Below are positions 26,401-38,935 of a stretch of DNA of 64,000 nt, piece by piece. Source of the stretch: Enoplosus armatus (Eukaryota > Chordata > Actinopteri > Centrarchiformes > Enoplosidae); the NCBI RefSeq assembly GCF_043641665.1, contig NC_092181.1, positions 7,867,918 to 7,931,917 on the forward strand, in the 5' to 3' direction. Both the position numbers and the translations under genes were made by a program. The notes beneath the pieces are model-generated. The model searched no databases. It had not been told where the DNA came from and saw only the letters and a program-made list of their open reading frames with translations. Every line of letters begins with the position of its first letter. The first letter of the stretch is position 1.

Positions 26401-29400
26401 TCGTCTGTGTTAGTTGTGAGGCTCCCCGGGGGACTGACACCTTGCAAGGCTTAATCACGGTGGGAGTGTTTTTTTTCACTCCCACCATGATTAAGCTTTG
26501 CAAGGTGTCTCAGCCTCTGAGGCAGCTTGTGTTGTCAGTTGTCATCTAGCCTGTTTTGCGCAGTTGTTTGGCACAGCAGCTGTACTGACACACCACTCTG
26601 CCGAGTTCCAACAAAATCGCAAGCTCATGTAGCATCTAGGGGTTTGATACAAACACTAAAGGAATGTGTAGACTTGAGTAGATAGAACTGAAAAAGGTAC
26701 AAATACAGTAAAGTCAAAGGGTACACTCGAAATGTTAATTTTTTTTGGATCTTTCCAAAAGGTACCGTAAAGTGGTGTTGAACAACTGCACTAAGGGAGT
26801 GAAAGAAATGTACACGGCCAGAAAGCAGCAGTGCCCCAACAGACCTCCGAAAGGACTCCTGCTGACCGCCAAAGATGGCAAACTCACCGCCAACCTGGGC
26901 AACAACGTCACCTTCCTGGTGCATCTGGATGAGGTGAGAACACAACCAACATGGCTACTTCACTATCTGTCTATCTAGGTGATAACTGTTTCCTGCTGAT
27001 TTTTTACTTTAAGCTGCATTCATTGACTGTTGGCCACCAAGGGGCAGAAAACCTTTTGACAGATACCGTATCAACAGTGTAAGATATATTGCGAATACGT
27101 TTGCAACAATTTTCTACTTTTACATCCAGCAAACAAGGTACTTCATTAGCATTGAGGGACAACTCTCTTGGGAATTTCTCTGTGCAGGAAAGTCAACGTC
27201 ATATGTTGGGGTCCCTCAGGCCTCAATACTGGGTCCACCTTTGTTCAGTTTGTACGTGTTGCCCCTAAGCCACATAATCTGGAAACACACAGCATATGTT
27301 AACATAATCACGCTGATGACACACACCTATCCTTGACCCCTGGATACATAAAGCCTTGTAAAGCACTGCTTGAATGTATCATAGATATAAACAGCGAGAT
27401 GCCCCAAATGTGAGAGTCTATTATGGAAGGTTTAAATACACATAAAATAAAAATGCCAATGTGTTTGTTACTACACAACAATAAATGAGACCAAAGGTGC
27501 TGCATGGAACGGAGTTTAAAGGCACATTATTGTGTAAAGATATAGTTTACAGAACCCTGAAGCACAAATGGCGAAGTTTGAGTGAGTCTGCTGATTCCTC
27601 GGAAAGTAAGCTTGTTCTAAACACTCTCCAAAGTTTAATAGAGTCAACTGGCTCCAAATCACCCACGCAATGCAAGAGCTCTGAGCCAGAGGCAGAAGTA
27701 AAAGACCTCACCGGAGACCCTGTTAGTGAGTGAGAGGTGCTGCGTTCAGAGCCAGCCCTGCCAGGCTGCCTTGTCACTAGGAAACTGCCTCATGTTACTC
27801 AGGCAGAATATGGTCCGTTGACACTAACTGCAGGCTTTGGGGGCATTAGCAGCAGGAGTGTTTTCCTGCCACTGCAACAGCTCAAGGCAAGTGTGTGTCC
27901 CCCCCAGTGTCTTGTCCAGGCACAGTTGTCATATTACTGTGCGACGGGTTGAGGAATCGAGGCCGGCTTCTTTCATTATGAGGGGGATTGTCTGATTGAA
28001 AGGGGAGGGGGCTGGTGGACGGCAGGGAGGTGGGTGGCAGAAAGAAGAGAAGTGTGGGGTAAAGAATCCTCGTGGCATCAGACCTATTTGAGGAAATCCT
28101 CGAGATGATTTGAAAGTTTAATTTATATTCATGAAGCCTGCAATGGCTGTATTTCTTGGGGAGAGCAAATGCTCTTAAATATTTAATGGGCGGAAGGCTC
28201 AGTGGCGCACATCCACATTTAAAGATAAAGAAGAAATCTGAAAAAGAAAAAGAAAAAGGACACATGTTTTGGGATATGAGAAGAACAGCACCGACCACAT
28301 GGTGGCATTTCCATGGTCAGACCTGGTTTTGTGTTGGCTGAGAAGCCTGTTACGCAACACAATAATTACAGCTTTGTGAAAGCGACTCCTGACATCGACC
28401 AAATCTCAAACAATTCATGAGGAATTTAACTGCCATTCCATACTCGCCATCAAAGGAAGCAGACACAGGGGATTTGAGACACTTGCATGTTCGCTCGTAT
28501 TCACTTCCTCTCTGCCAGTTGAAATGGTTCGGTGCTGACGGTACGCGGCATCTTGTTTAAATGGCACGTCTGAAATGCATGAGCTCATCTTTGCTCAAAA
28601 TACAAAAACAACTGCATGACAACATAAATGCGAAGAGGTACATGTTGGCATTACACAAATAACTGCACGTCAATAATAACTGACTGCGATGAAACGCAAA
28701 CACACCTTGCGAAAACTGACAGTCTGGCGCATTTGCCTCACAATGTACTAACCATTGTACAGATCGTCATGCCTTCAGTCCCCATGCTTGGGAATTGTAA
28801 GACAATAAGATATGACGCGTAAAACTCGCGAGCTTTAGGTGTCCTGGCAGGTGAACGGCGGGCCCTGCATTAAAGCCTGAAACACAGCGCATCACGAACG
28901 TGCATCACTTTTTTTTTTTTTCTCTGACGGATTCATTTTTAAACAATCAACAAGTACAACGGATCGCGATCAGACGGTTGCACAGAGCGAGCGGTGACGG
29001 CCCCGCCCTTGGATAAACTGGCTTCCCTCTTGGTTCAGTGTTGCCATTAATCAGATTTGGCTTCGCCGTCGCTGGCAAAACTCAAACCAAGCAAAGCTCT
29101 GCCAGCCCAGTGCACGCTCCATTGTTGTGCTTTCATCACAGAGACGCCGTTTTGTTTTCCATTCAAAATATTCCGTTTGTCCAACAGTTATTTTGAGGTT
29201 TTAGAATAGCTTTTTAATTGTCTCCTTGAGGTGTAAAAACTTGAAAAGGATTTATTTATAACAATTGAATTGTCATATTTCAGCCACTTAGTGTTCAGCT
29301 TGATTTAGATTCGTGCTCCCATTTGTGTGTGGCCATTGCTGCATTATATAGTGTCCCCAAATGGGTTACAAGTTCAAAAGGCTGTGATCTACCTAACGAT

Positions 29401-32400
29401 AGTCTCCGTCAGTTTGACGTTTTCTCCGTTTCACACTCTGGTCACATTTGGAGAGAGGGTGTTGTTCTTGCTGGGGAGAAAAAGTGCATTACGCACAGTT
29501 GTGGGCACAAAAACAATGACCAAAAGAGGCGAAAGGCTCCTTGGAGCCGAGGTGGGCTCCAGATTTGGGTGATGATTCATCGTGGATGTGCAAGTGACAC
29601 CTTTCACGTGTACATGTCGTCATTTGATTCATTGTGCAGCTTTAAATAAAAGGCATTTTAAAAAGGTAATTTCATTCTATTTCATCATTATACACCCATG
29701 GTACAATACACAGTTGACAAAATATTACAGTGCGTACATTAACCCCCACTGGGGGAGTTATTCACAGCAGCAGTGTCTTTTGCTGTCAGACGCACCAGAA
29801 CAAACGCTGGCCCTGGTGTGTCCAGACCCTTGTCCGCCCGTACAACAGCGCTTTCACGGCGAACCAACACCGACGCCCCAGCCCCAAGGCTCCGGCCAAT
29901 GGCGTGCGTGCGGATCTGCTCAGCCCTGGGAGACAGACACAAAGAGTGACATTTAGAGAGAGACGGGTCAGCATCAGTCTCATGCAGATTAGTGAAATCC
30001 CATTGTGGCTGATACAGAGAGCAGGCGTGAACACAGAGCGGAACAGCAGACAGCGAGAAGAGCTGAGTGACATCGGAGCCACCGTGGCCCCGAGTCCTGT
30101 TTGCGTGCCAGCCCATTACAGCTCTTAACAATAGCCGCGCTGTCAAACCCTGTTCTTAGCTGTTCTCCATTCTCTCCAGCCACTTATCAGGAGGTATCAT
30201 TTCCCAGGCAAAGTGACATGAAATATCCCCAGAAGCCTCGACCAAACCTCCCAGTGTCTTCACACTCGGAAGCACACAGAGAGGGATGGAGGGAGCAAAA
30301 GAGCGGGAGAGAGAAAGATAACAAAAAGGTGTATTTGTTTTGCGGCATTGTGCATCCTGGCGGAGCAGGGCATGCTAATGCAGAGTTACAAATGAAGTTC
30401 CCAGCGGCGTTGCCACGGGGAGCGCAGTTTGGGGGGGGGGGGGGGGGGCTGCAGGGAGGAGAGCAGATTTGGTCGCCCGTGGCAGCTGGAGCCGCCAACG
30501 CCCGTGCTGCGTGCTGATCCTCGGATAGTGCCAGATGCGACTCCCAGAGGAGACTGTGCAGGCGGCTGACGGCTCACACACCATGCGAGAGCAAGCGTGG
30601 TGCGGGTGGCACGCATGTGCACACAGGCGCTCAAGAACCCTCACTCCTCCTCCTCCTCCCTCTGACACTCACACATGCATAGATACGGCTTCTTCCTCCA
30701 CCCACCTAACACTAGTGAAAGAAATCATTTGGACATTAAGAATTTAAGGACACAGCACGAGGGACTCACGAGCGTCTAGATCATTAAAAATCAAAGCTGT
30801 GAATGTCTTTTTGAATGAATTACAAACAAATCAGCTGTCTGCAAGGACTCCTCGAGCAAAGTTTCATGATTTTTCCCCATTTGATACATCAGTGCTTAGC
30901 AAATGAGTGTTTGCTAAACGTGTGCAAAACAAAAGAGCGTCGACACAGCTAAACTCGTCAGACAAAACTTTTGGAACCACCCGTAATGATTCCACACAAG
31001 AGACATTATGTCTGGGAGGTGGAATAATTGAAAAAACAACTGTAATTATTCAACCGTGTAATTATATCTGAGTGCTATAATTATATAGTGTAACTGTAAT
31101 GATGAAAATGAACATACATTTGTAAAGAGCCCAGCAAACGCCAGCGTGTCATGTAAATGAGGGACAATCGTGCCGATCGGCTGTAGAACCACATGAAGTA
31201 TTTCAGAGGTGAGTGTTAACGTGGACAAATGTGGATTTTGTTGGGGCCTTTTTCGTCGTTTTTCTGCTCAAATCTGAATCTAAACTGAGCGATCCATCAT
31301 TTGCCAGTCAACTTCTGCGTGGCTGTGCCGCTGTCCTCGATGCCACGCTCCTCGATAGTCTGTTGTGTACATCCGCCTGAAAAGGAACAAGTCGGAGTCT
31401 GGTCTAGGAGATAAATCCATTTTATGAACTGTATTGGGTTGAACTGAGCGCTCTCGCCAAGAGCTTTAGGAGTTGTGCTCTGATGATTGTAGCCCACAAA
31501 GAGTTTTCAGTGTTTTTGTTTTCTGACAAACTGCCAAAGAGTATTTGACCTTTTTTATTATGCGATAGATTGAGATAATGTTAACATTGTAGTGAGTCCG
31601 AGTAAGTACGATTGTTCAACACAACATTCCCGGAGAAGAACCGTTTTCTCCCTCCGGCTCATTAACTTCTTTCTTCTTTAAAGCTTCTTTCGCTCTTAAA
31701 ACGGCATGAGATTGGTCAGCACTGATACCCACCTCAGCTTCGCCTGCTGAATGTTCTTCCAACTAATAGCTACACTAGCATGTAACATTCTTCTTCATGC
31801 CTCTGATCACCAAAACTGCTAGCCTCGCTAATGTGCACTCACCAAAGTCTTGGACAGAAGGCATGCGCTTATGCTTCATAAGTGACAGGAAGCTCTGTTT
31901 ATTTCTGCACAGCGTTTGGCGCACGTTGCCATTTCGGACTGGCCGTTGCCGCTTCGCTGTAATGCGTGGTAGCCCTCGCCTTTCAAGGAGCGACCTGACG
32001 ATTTCGTCTGGCCTTTCTGTGGTGCCGTGTTTTCACGTGGAACAAAATGATGCCGGTGCATAGTGTCCCACCTGTGGCTGAACGAGGCCCTGTGCTGTGC
32101 CGCGTTCCACAGGGGGACTCGCTGCGGACCAACATCCAGCTGGACTTCGGCGACGGCACCGCCGTGTCTTACTCCAACCTGAGCTGGACGGAGGAGGGGA
32201 TCAAACACGTCTACAAGTCTGCAGGGATATTCCGCGTCACGGCGCTGGCAGAGAACCTGCTGGGCTTTGACACCACGACGCTCTTCCTGCATGTCACATG
32301 TAAGTGCTGCTGCTTTCAAGTTAAAAAAAGGTCCAATAATAAGTTGATTTTCATGTTTTTAGTTGTTTCTTTTTTCTTTATTGAGACACACATTTTTGTC

Positions 32401-33935
32401 CCCCTCACTTTTACTGTTGCAGGTTTATTTTCTTGAGGGGACGTGAGGAGCAAACTGTGGCGTTTTGGGGTTAAACCACATATCTACATATCTACATTTC
32501 TGTTTGCTTTTAATGCTACAACCGCCCAGAAATATATGCAATAACTGAACACCATACACAGCAAACGGTGTGGACAAAATAATAGAAATGCCCGTCAGTA
32601 CAAGGTGGTACTAAACAGCACCACAAACTACGTCTTCCATAATCCATATTAATAGTATAGCCTTCATAAAAGGGAGGATTTATTGCAGGACTGTTATATG
32701 AGATTGCGTTCGTTTTAAGCGAGGTGCACTTAACGGACCGGCAGCTTGTCAAATCAAGCTTTATTTGTACAGCGCCTTTCGTGGAAAAAATTGCAATACG
32801 AGGCGCTTAACAATACGATCAAATACAACCATGCAATGAAAATAAACGGTAATATACGGAAATGATAATACAGGAAATAAGAAACCAGTGTAGCACGGTA
32901 GAATGCCAAGCTAAAAAGGTATGTCCTGAGATTCCTTCTGAAGGTGTTTACAGATTGCGATGCCCTCAGCTCCTCTGGCAGGCAGCTCCGGAGGCGAGGA
33001 CACTAAATGCCGCTTCCCCCCGTAGTTCTTTGTCCTCACCCGGGGATCAACTGAAGGGCCAGCGCCAGAGGACCTGAGGGATCTAGAGGGGAGCATACAC
33101 CAGACGCATGTCTGACAAGAAATCAGGGGCTAGTCCTTTGAGAGATATACTGTACATATTTTCTGCTTTTCACCGTCGGTTATTCTACTGTTCCACCCCT
33201 GGTCCCCAGATATGGTTCATAAGGAATACAAACATTGAATCTAAAGCAGCAATGTGTTCTTTTCGCTTTTTTTTTTGTTGTGTATTTTATAGCTCCAGGT
33301 ACTGAAATATGTTCCACTGAATGACAGCCACACTGTTGATCCGTTCGAAACCCATCTGAAGTGAACTGCACTGACCTATACACAGGATTATGTAATGCAG
33401 CAGCTGTGATAAACACGAACAACTTTAGGGAGAAAGGTCATCACAAACTTGCTTATGCAAGGTTTCACTGTGGGCAGGAGCAGGGACAGAGAAGTGGGCC
33501 TCTAAGGCCACTGCGGCTAATTGCCAGTTATCTGAGGATACGAACACCAGAACAATGGCTTATTTTAAAGTGGAGCAGGTTTCACACAGCAGCACACGTC
33601 GACAGAGCACAGGATCGTCAGGCTTTCCAGCTCTATTCAGACGGCAACAAAATAGTGTATCGTTTTAGGTTTCCATGGGAGCTCCTCTCAGCAGGTGTTG
33701 CATCACATTTTTTTTGTGTTGTCAGTTGACTCGATTTGTTCAATCCATCTTAATTTAACCTCTTGCCATCCCGATGTTTCAGACAGCGAGTTCTGTGTTC
33801 ATACATTTCTGAATCATTTTCGCTGGAGTTCTTTCACAGTGTAGGTGATGCTTTGGGGAAATGCCAAAAACTACTATAATGATTTCTCAGCTGAGCATAG
33901 TTAATACGAAATGATTCTCTCTCCTTCTCCCTCTC

Positions 33936-33971
<36 letters not shown>

Positions 33972-36900
33972 GCAAGCTGAGCATCTCAAAGTGGGGATAA
34001 AGATTAGTTCTGGTTAAAGAGGATGAGAGCCAACAGAAGCCTCGACGAGACGAACACCCCAGACCGCCGCATTGCACTTTCGTTGGAGTTCTTCCATGAA
34101 AGTAGTGTATTACATCTGTCCGCAGCGGGAAACGTCATCCCTGAGATTAGTGTAAAGCAACCTAGACCCCTGTCAGGTCCTATTAGGTTCTTAGTGGGGA
34201 GGTTGGCAGCATTACCCAGAAGGTATCATGTCAAAAATACATGATGGCGTCAACATGTTTTCAGTGTTCAGAATGGGATTTTTTTTTTTTTGGTGCCATC
34301 ACCTTAGTTACAGGCCCGCAAGGACCTCTTAACGAAAGGGATTTTTGTTTTCTGTCACCACTTCATACTGCCAATGTCAGAAAATCTTTTGACCACCTTT
34401 TAATTTTAAATTCCTCCAGTCAACTGTTTGGCGATCCATCCGATGTGTTAGCGAATAATCTAATAGTCAGGATAAATTATGTTTACGTACTGCGAAATTA
34501 CCACAGCAAACAAGCGTTTGAGAGAAATGTGATGTTGTCATGTTTTTTTTTATTTTAAAAATGTTCATACTAACGGTATCTGCACAACTTGGTCCATTTG
34601 TTTTTCCATGCAATGTCAGCTAAAGAACAATTTTTAGTTCCGTTTTTTATGGTTTCGGCTACTCAGAGCACAAGGTTAGGGAAAGATCATGGCCATGGCT
34701 AAGACTTGAAGCACAAAACAGCTTGAGTTCAGCCTGGTTGCAGACCTCTGAGTCGCCGCCCACATCTCAGATGTGTCCATATATTACAATGCAATATACA
34801 ATATGTATATGTATGAAATGTGAGAAATTATTGGTGAACTACATGTCTTTCTTTGGCCGCTCCAAGCACCGGTACCGTAACCGGAGGGTTGGCTACTGAC
34901 AAAGAACATGTGATCAAACAGACTGGTCAGGGTCCCCCCTCCCCTACAGCTGCCAAGAGTTCAGGATTGTAAAGCAGGTTATTTCGGTAGGAGACTTTGT
35001 CCCAATTAAAAATGTAATTTACGATCTGTATTTTGTCGTTGGGTGATGGTAGGGAACACAACTGTTGATTATCCCATCAGTGTATAAAAACCAAAATTTT
35101 GTTTTGATTTTTCTATTTAGAAACCTTGCTTCACCCGCCTGAGAAAGCAATGGCTGCTGTCATTTGTTCAAAAAAAAAAAAAAAAAACCCAACAGGCGGA
35201 ATGAAAAATGAGAGAGAAAGTGTTCCATTTGAGGACTATTTTCTCTCCAATATATGAGGATACGATTAAAAACAAAACACACTGCCAGTTCTCATTGTGA
35301 TTAATAATAATTGTACTGTCACAACTTGATGGATTTGATAACAGAGCCAAAACAAACAACACAAAGAATCTGAGACAAAGGAAAGTCACAGCAAACGTAT
35401 GCTATAACAGTCGCATTGTTATAATGGCTCACCATATACTGTGTCTTCTCTATCAGGCAATTACCTTGTCTCTGTGCACCTGCCAGCAAGAGGCTCAGAC
35501 AGTCTAATTGGGAAAATCTGTCTAACTCACTTTGCATTTATTGTAGGACGGAAAAAAAACTAAACTGTAAGAACAATTCCATTACAGTATGATTTAGTGT
35601 TTGTTTATTACCGCGTTTTATTTTCTGAATTCACTCTTATCCAGTTTCAGATTACATAAAAAGTCCCCCAACTGTCTAATTTGGCCAGTGGCGATAATCT
35701 CTCACAGTGAATGAGAAGTTTACAGTCCCGCGTTTTTGTGAAGTCGCATCGAAACGGCTACACAGCGAGAGGCCATACGTTTTAGATTTTTGAAAGGATT
35801 TGCATCCATCATTTCATATTAATGCACAGTCGGCAGCAACTTGAGAGTCCCAGTCTACGAGTAAATCGTCTCTGGGAGTTTATACTATATTCGTTCCCAA
35901 AATGTTTGCACCCATCCAACCATCCGTTTGTCTCATTCACTCGTTCTGTTCGGGGTATGCGGGTAGATCCTATCCCAGAATGCACTAGACGAAAGGCGAG
36001 GACACACCCTAGACGGGTTGTCAGTTTTTCACAGGTCTAACATTCAGATGAGCACAGTCACACCTTTGGACTGTTTATCATTTCACCTGGGGGTGCAGGG
36101 AGAGAGAACCTGAGCACGCTAAACTGTCACAGAAAGGTGATGGTGTTTTGGAGCATTTCTCTCCCTGACACAAGCGTGTACTTCGGATTTTGTGATCTTG
36201 CCGAATGGCTTTTCTTTTTTTTTTCTTCTCTTATCTGAATGAAAAGCACACTCTCAAGTGTGCCTCATTAGAAGCAGCCATGCATAATATCAACTCCTCG
36301 GCGGCGTTTCTCTCGTAGGTGCGGTGGAGCATGTCCAGCTTCTCGCTCCCTTCGTGGTCATAAGGAACAAGGAGGTGAACATCACAGCGGCGGTCTTACC
36401 CAGCCACTCACGTACAGTCACTTACTTCTGGTGGCTAGGAAACAATACTGAGGTAATTCTTCCAGGACTTCCAAGACTCATTAATACACATTTCAGTTTC
36501 ACTTGCATGTTAACTTTGATCTGTGTAAGTCAAATTCATATACTGTATATAAAAGCTAACCATTGTCAGCAGGTAAAACAGTGTACCTGACTTTGAGAAC
36601 ATACACACAGTGAGGTACAGACCAGTGTGAGCTTCGACGAAAGTCCATCAAAACTGAAATGGGTTTTTCCACAAAACCACTATTTTGACTTCATCAGGGT
36701 GATGGCCTCAACCAGTCATGTGACTTAAAGATCACAACTCATCTTTCATCAAGACTGAGGCTGCGGTCGAATAGTCTTTTTGGCTTCAGAAGGTTCCTAA
36801 CTCAGTGAAACGACACAGAGGTATCCAAGTTGCCATGTTAAGAGCTGGTCGAATTCTCTCGGTGCTAAGGAAAGGTGCCTCAGAGCTTCCTTTCTTATCT

Positions 36901-38902
36901 CCTTTGGCATAGGCTACACTGAACCATACTTTACTAAAGGAAAGGAGATTATGCCGCCCCACAATTCCTTGCGGCAGCAACATTTAAAGCGACCACGGCA
37001 GAGATGTAGATTAGATTACGTAGCCTGGTGCGGTCGGATTCTCTTTTTATTCGCACTGTACGGGTCTTCGGCCAGCTAGCAGCTCTGTGCGATGCTGTAG
37101 GCTACTTAGACACGGCAGTGCTTTGACCTAAATAGCTTGCATCTTACACGCAAACATATTCCCAACGACAATGCTAACATGCTGCTCATTACCATGCTCA
37201 CCACCTTTGTTTAGCATGTCAGCATGCTAGCATTTGCTAGCTATCACAAAGTTCTGCTGAGGCTGATGGGAATGCCGTTAGTAGAAAGTATTATTATACA
37301 ATTACACATTTTGACCTGACGATGGCGCTAGATGTGTACGAGAGCCGGGCTCTTAGTGAAACTTCCCTGAATAAATAAAGGTTTTTAAAAAGTATTCGTC
37401 CAATCCAATAAATGGTTGTTGAGATATTTCAGTCTGGACCACAGTGACTGACATTGCCACCCCTAGAGCGGTGCTGCTAGCATGGCTAAAAAGCAGTATT
37501 TTTACATCTCTGCCATCCTTTAATACTAATGGATGACCCTAACTCATTTTGAAGTCAGTCTACGGTTGACCATGACACGATCCCAACTTTAAACTTTCTG
37601 TTGCTCTCAAACAAATCTTTTTCGATGCTCCTTAAGTCACACCACTGATGGATAATGACACCAGAGTCTTCCTCGGACACCACCCCGATGAAGGCAAGAT
37701 AGAAACTGTCTGTTGAATAAAAGCACTGTGTCCCGCAAGAGGAGTCGTGCCACGTGCTTGCGAAGCGTGACGTTATTTTGCAACCTGTACCCGCAGCCCG
37801 TGATAACGCTGGACGGGAGCATCTCATACACCTTCTCCAACGAGGGAATGCACACCATCACGGTCCAAGTGGCTGCAGCCAACACCATACTGCAGGATAC
37901 CAAGACCGTAGCGGTCAGAGGTCAGTATCTGTTTCCTGGAGCTCATAACAACAGTTAACAAGTCTGTACTGCTGGCATCTTTTGAGCTTTTAATATGTTC
38001 CAAAAAATGCAGTTTTATGGAAAGCAGTAAAATACTTGAGAATACATCATTTTAGTCAAATGTAATAAAACCTCCTACTTGACTAAAATATATTGCATTA
38101 CTGTTAGAACCTCTGAGAAATATGTCTTTATTTGAAATGAAGTAATCTCGCAGCAAGTGTCTGTAAAATGCAATGATTTATTACCAGTGGATGGGCTGGC
38201 GTGAAGCTGTGACATTTTCTAATTATCTAGAAGTGCATCTGGTACATGTAGCCAAAGGGAAGTGCAGGGGATATGAGAAACCCTCTTCTTTTCATCAAGT
38301 GTTAACTACCTGAAGCTCAACTTGAGCAAAATGACAGTTGGCACGGCTCCCTGAGAATAATGCCCCCGGATCCGGGTGAATTAATGGCTGATTCTCCCCC
38401 GACTCTCCTCAACAGAATTCTTCAAATCTCTACTTTTATCTTTCTCCCCTAATCTGGACGAGTTCAACCCCGACATAACCGAGTGGAGACAGGATGTGGG
38501 GAGAGTAATTAAGAAGGCTCTGCTCCAAGTGAGTGATTTTCATTTTTTCGCTGTCCTTCCCACTCGGTTCCTTCCATCCTTCTGTCTGTTCTTCAGCTCC
38601 TTTCCTTTCTTGTCTTTTGTTTTATCTCCTACTTTTTCTCTCACCCTGCTATTTCTCAATTATTTCCTACACCCTTATTACCTTGCCCAATACTCCGGGC
38701 CCATTGGTGCGGCAAGAGAACGCCCTCGGGCCACCCTGTGATCCATCATCAGACAGGTATGAAGACGCCTCTGCTTTCCCTCTCTCCCAAGACGGCTTCC
38801 CGAGTGCTGATTCCTTAATTTTAAAAGTCACCAATAAAATGATCTCAGAACCTCAAGCATGGGGGCTTGTTAGGGACCCGCGAGTGATGATACGCGTGTC
38901 TA

Positions 38903-38935
<33 letters not shown>

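Larger units (their letters stand above)
26934..32112 (+). other. Intron 14
   Basis: 5.2-kb intron. Holds an L2-like LINE reverse-transcriptase piece (27125-27420), possible conserved non-coding sequence at 28070-28210 and a poly-G run at 30431-30448. The open frames at 29.7-30.5 kb show no domain, splice or composition support. Confidence 0.75.
32300..36318 (+). other. Intron 15
   Basis: Holds two fish-type interspersed repeats (32745-33170 and 35912-36140), a (CA)n array at 33940-33968 and an A17 run near 35171-35187. No coding sequence recognised. Confidence 0.75.

Noticed and set aside
29730..30668. Cluster of 97-138-codon frames on both strands in intron 14
   Set aside because: Overlapping frames in GC-richer DNA, no family resemblance, no start or splice context.
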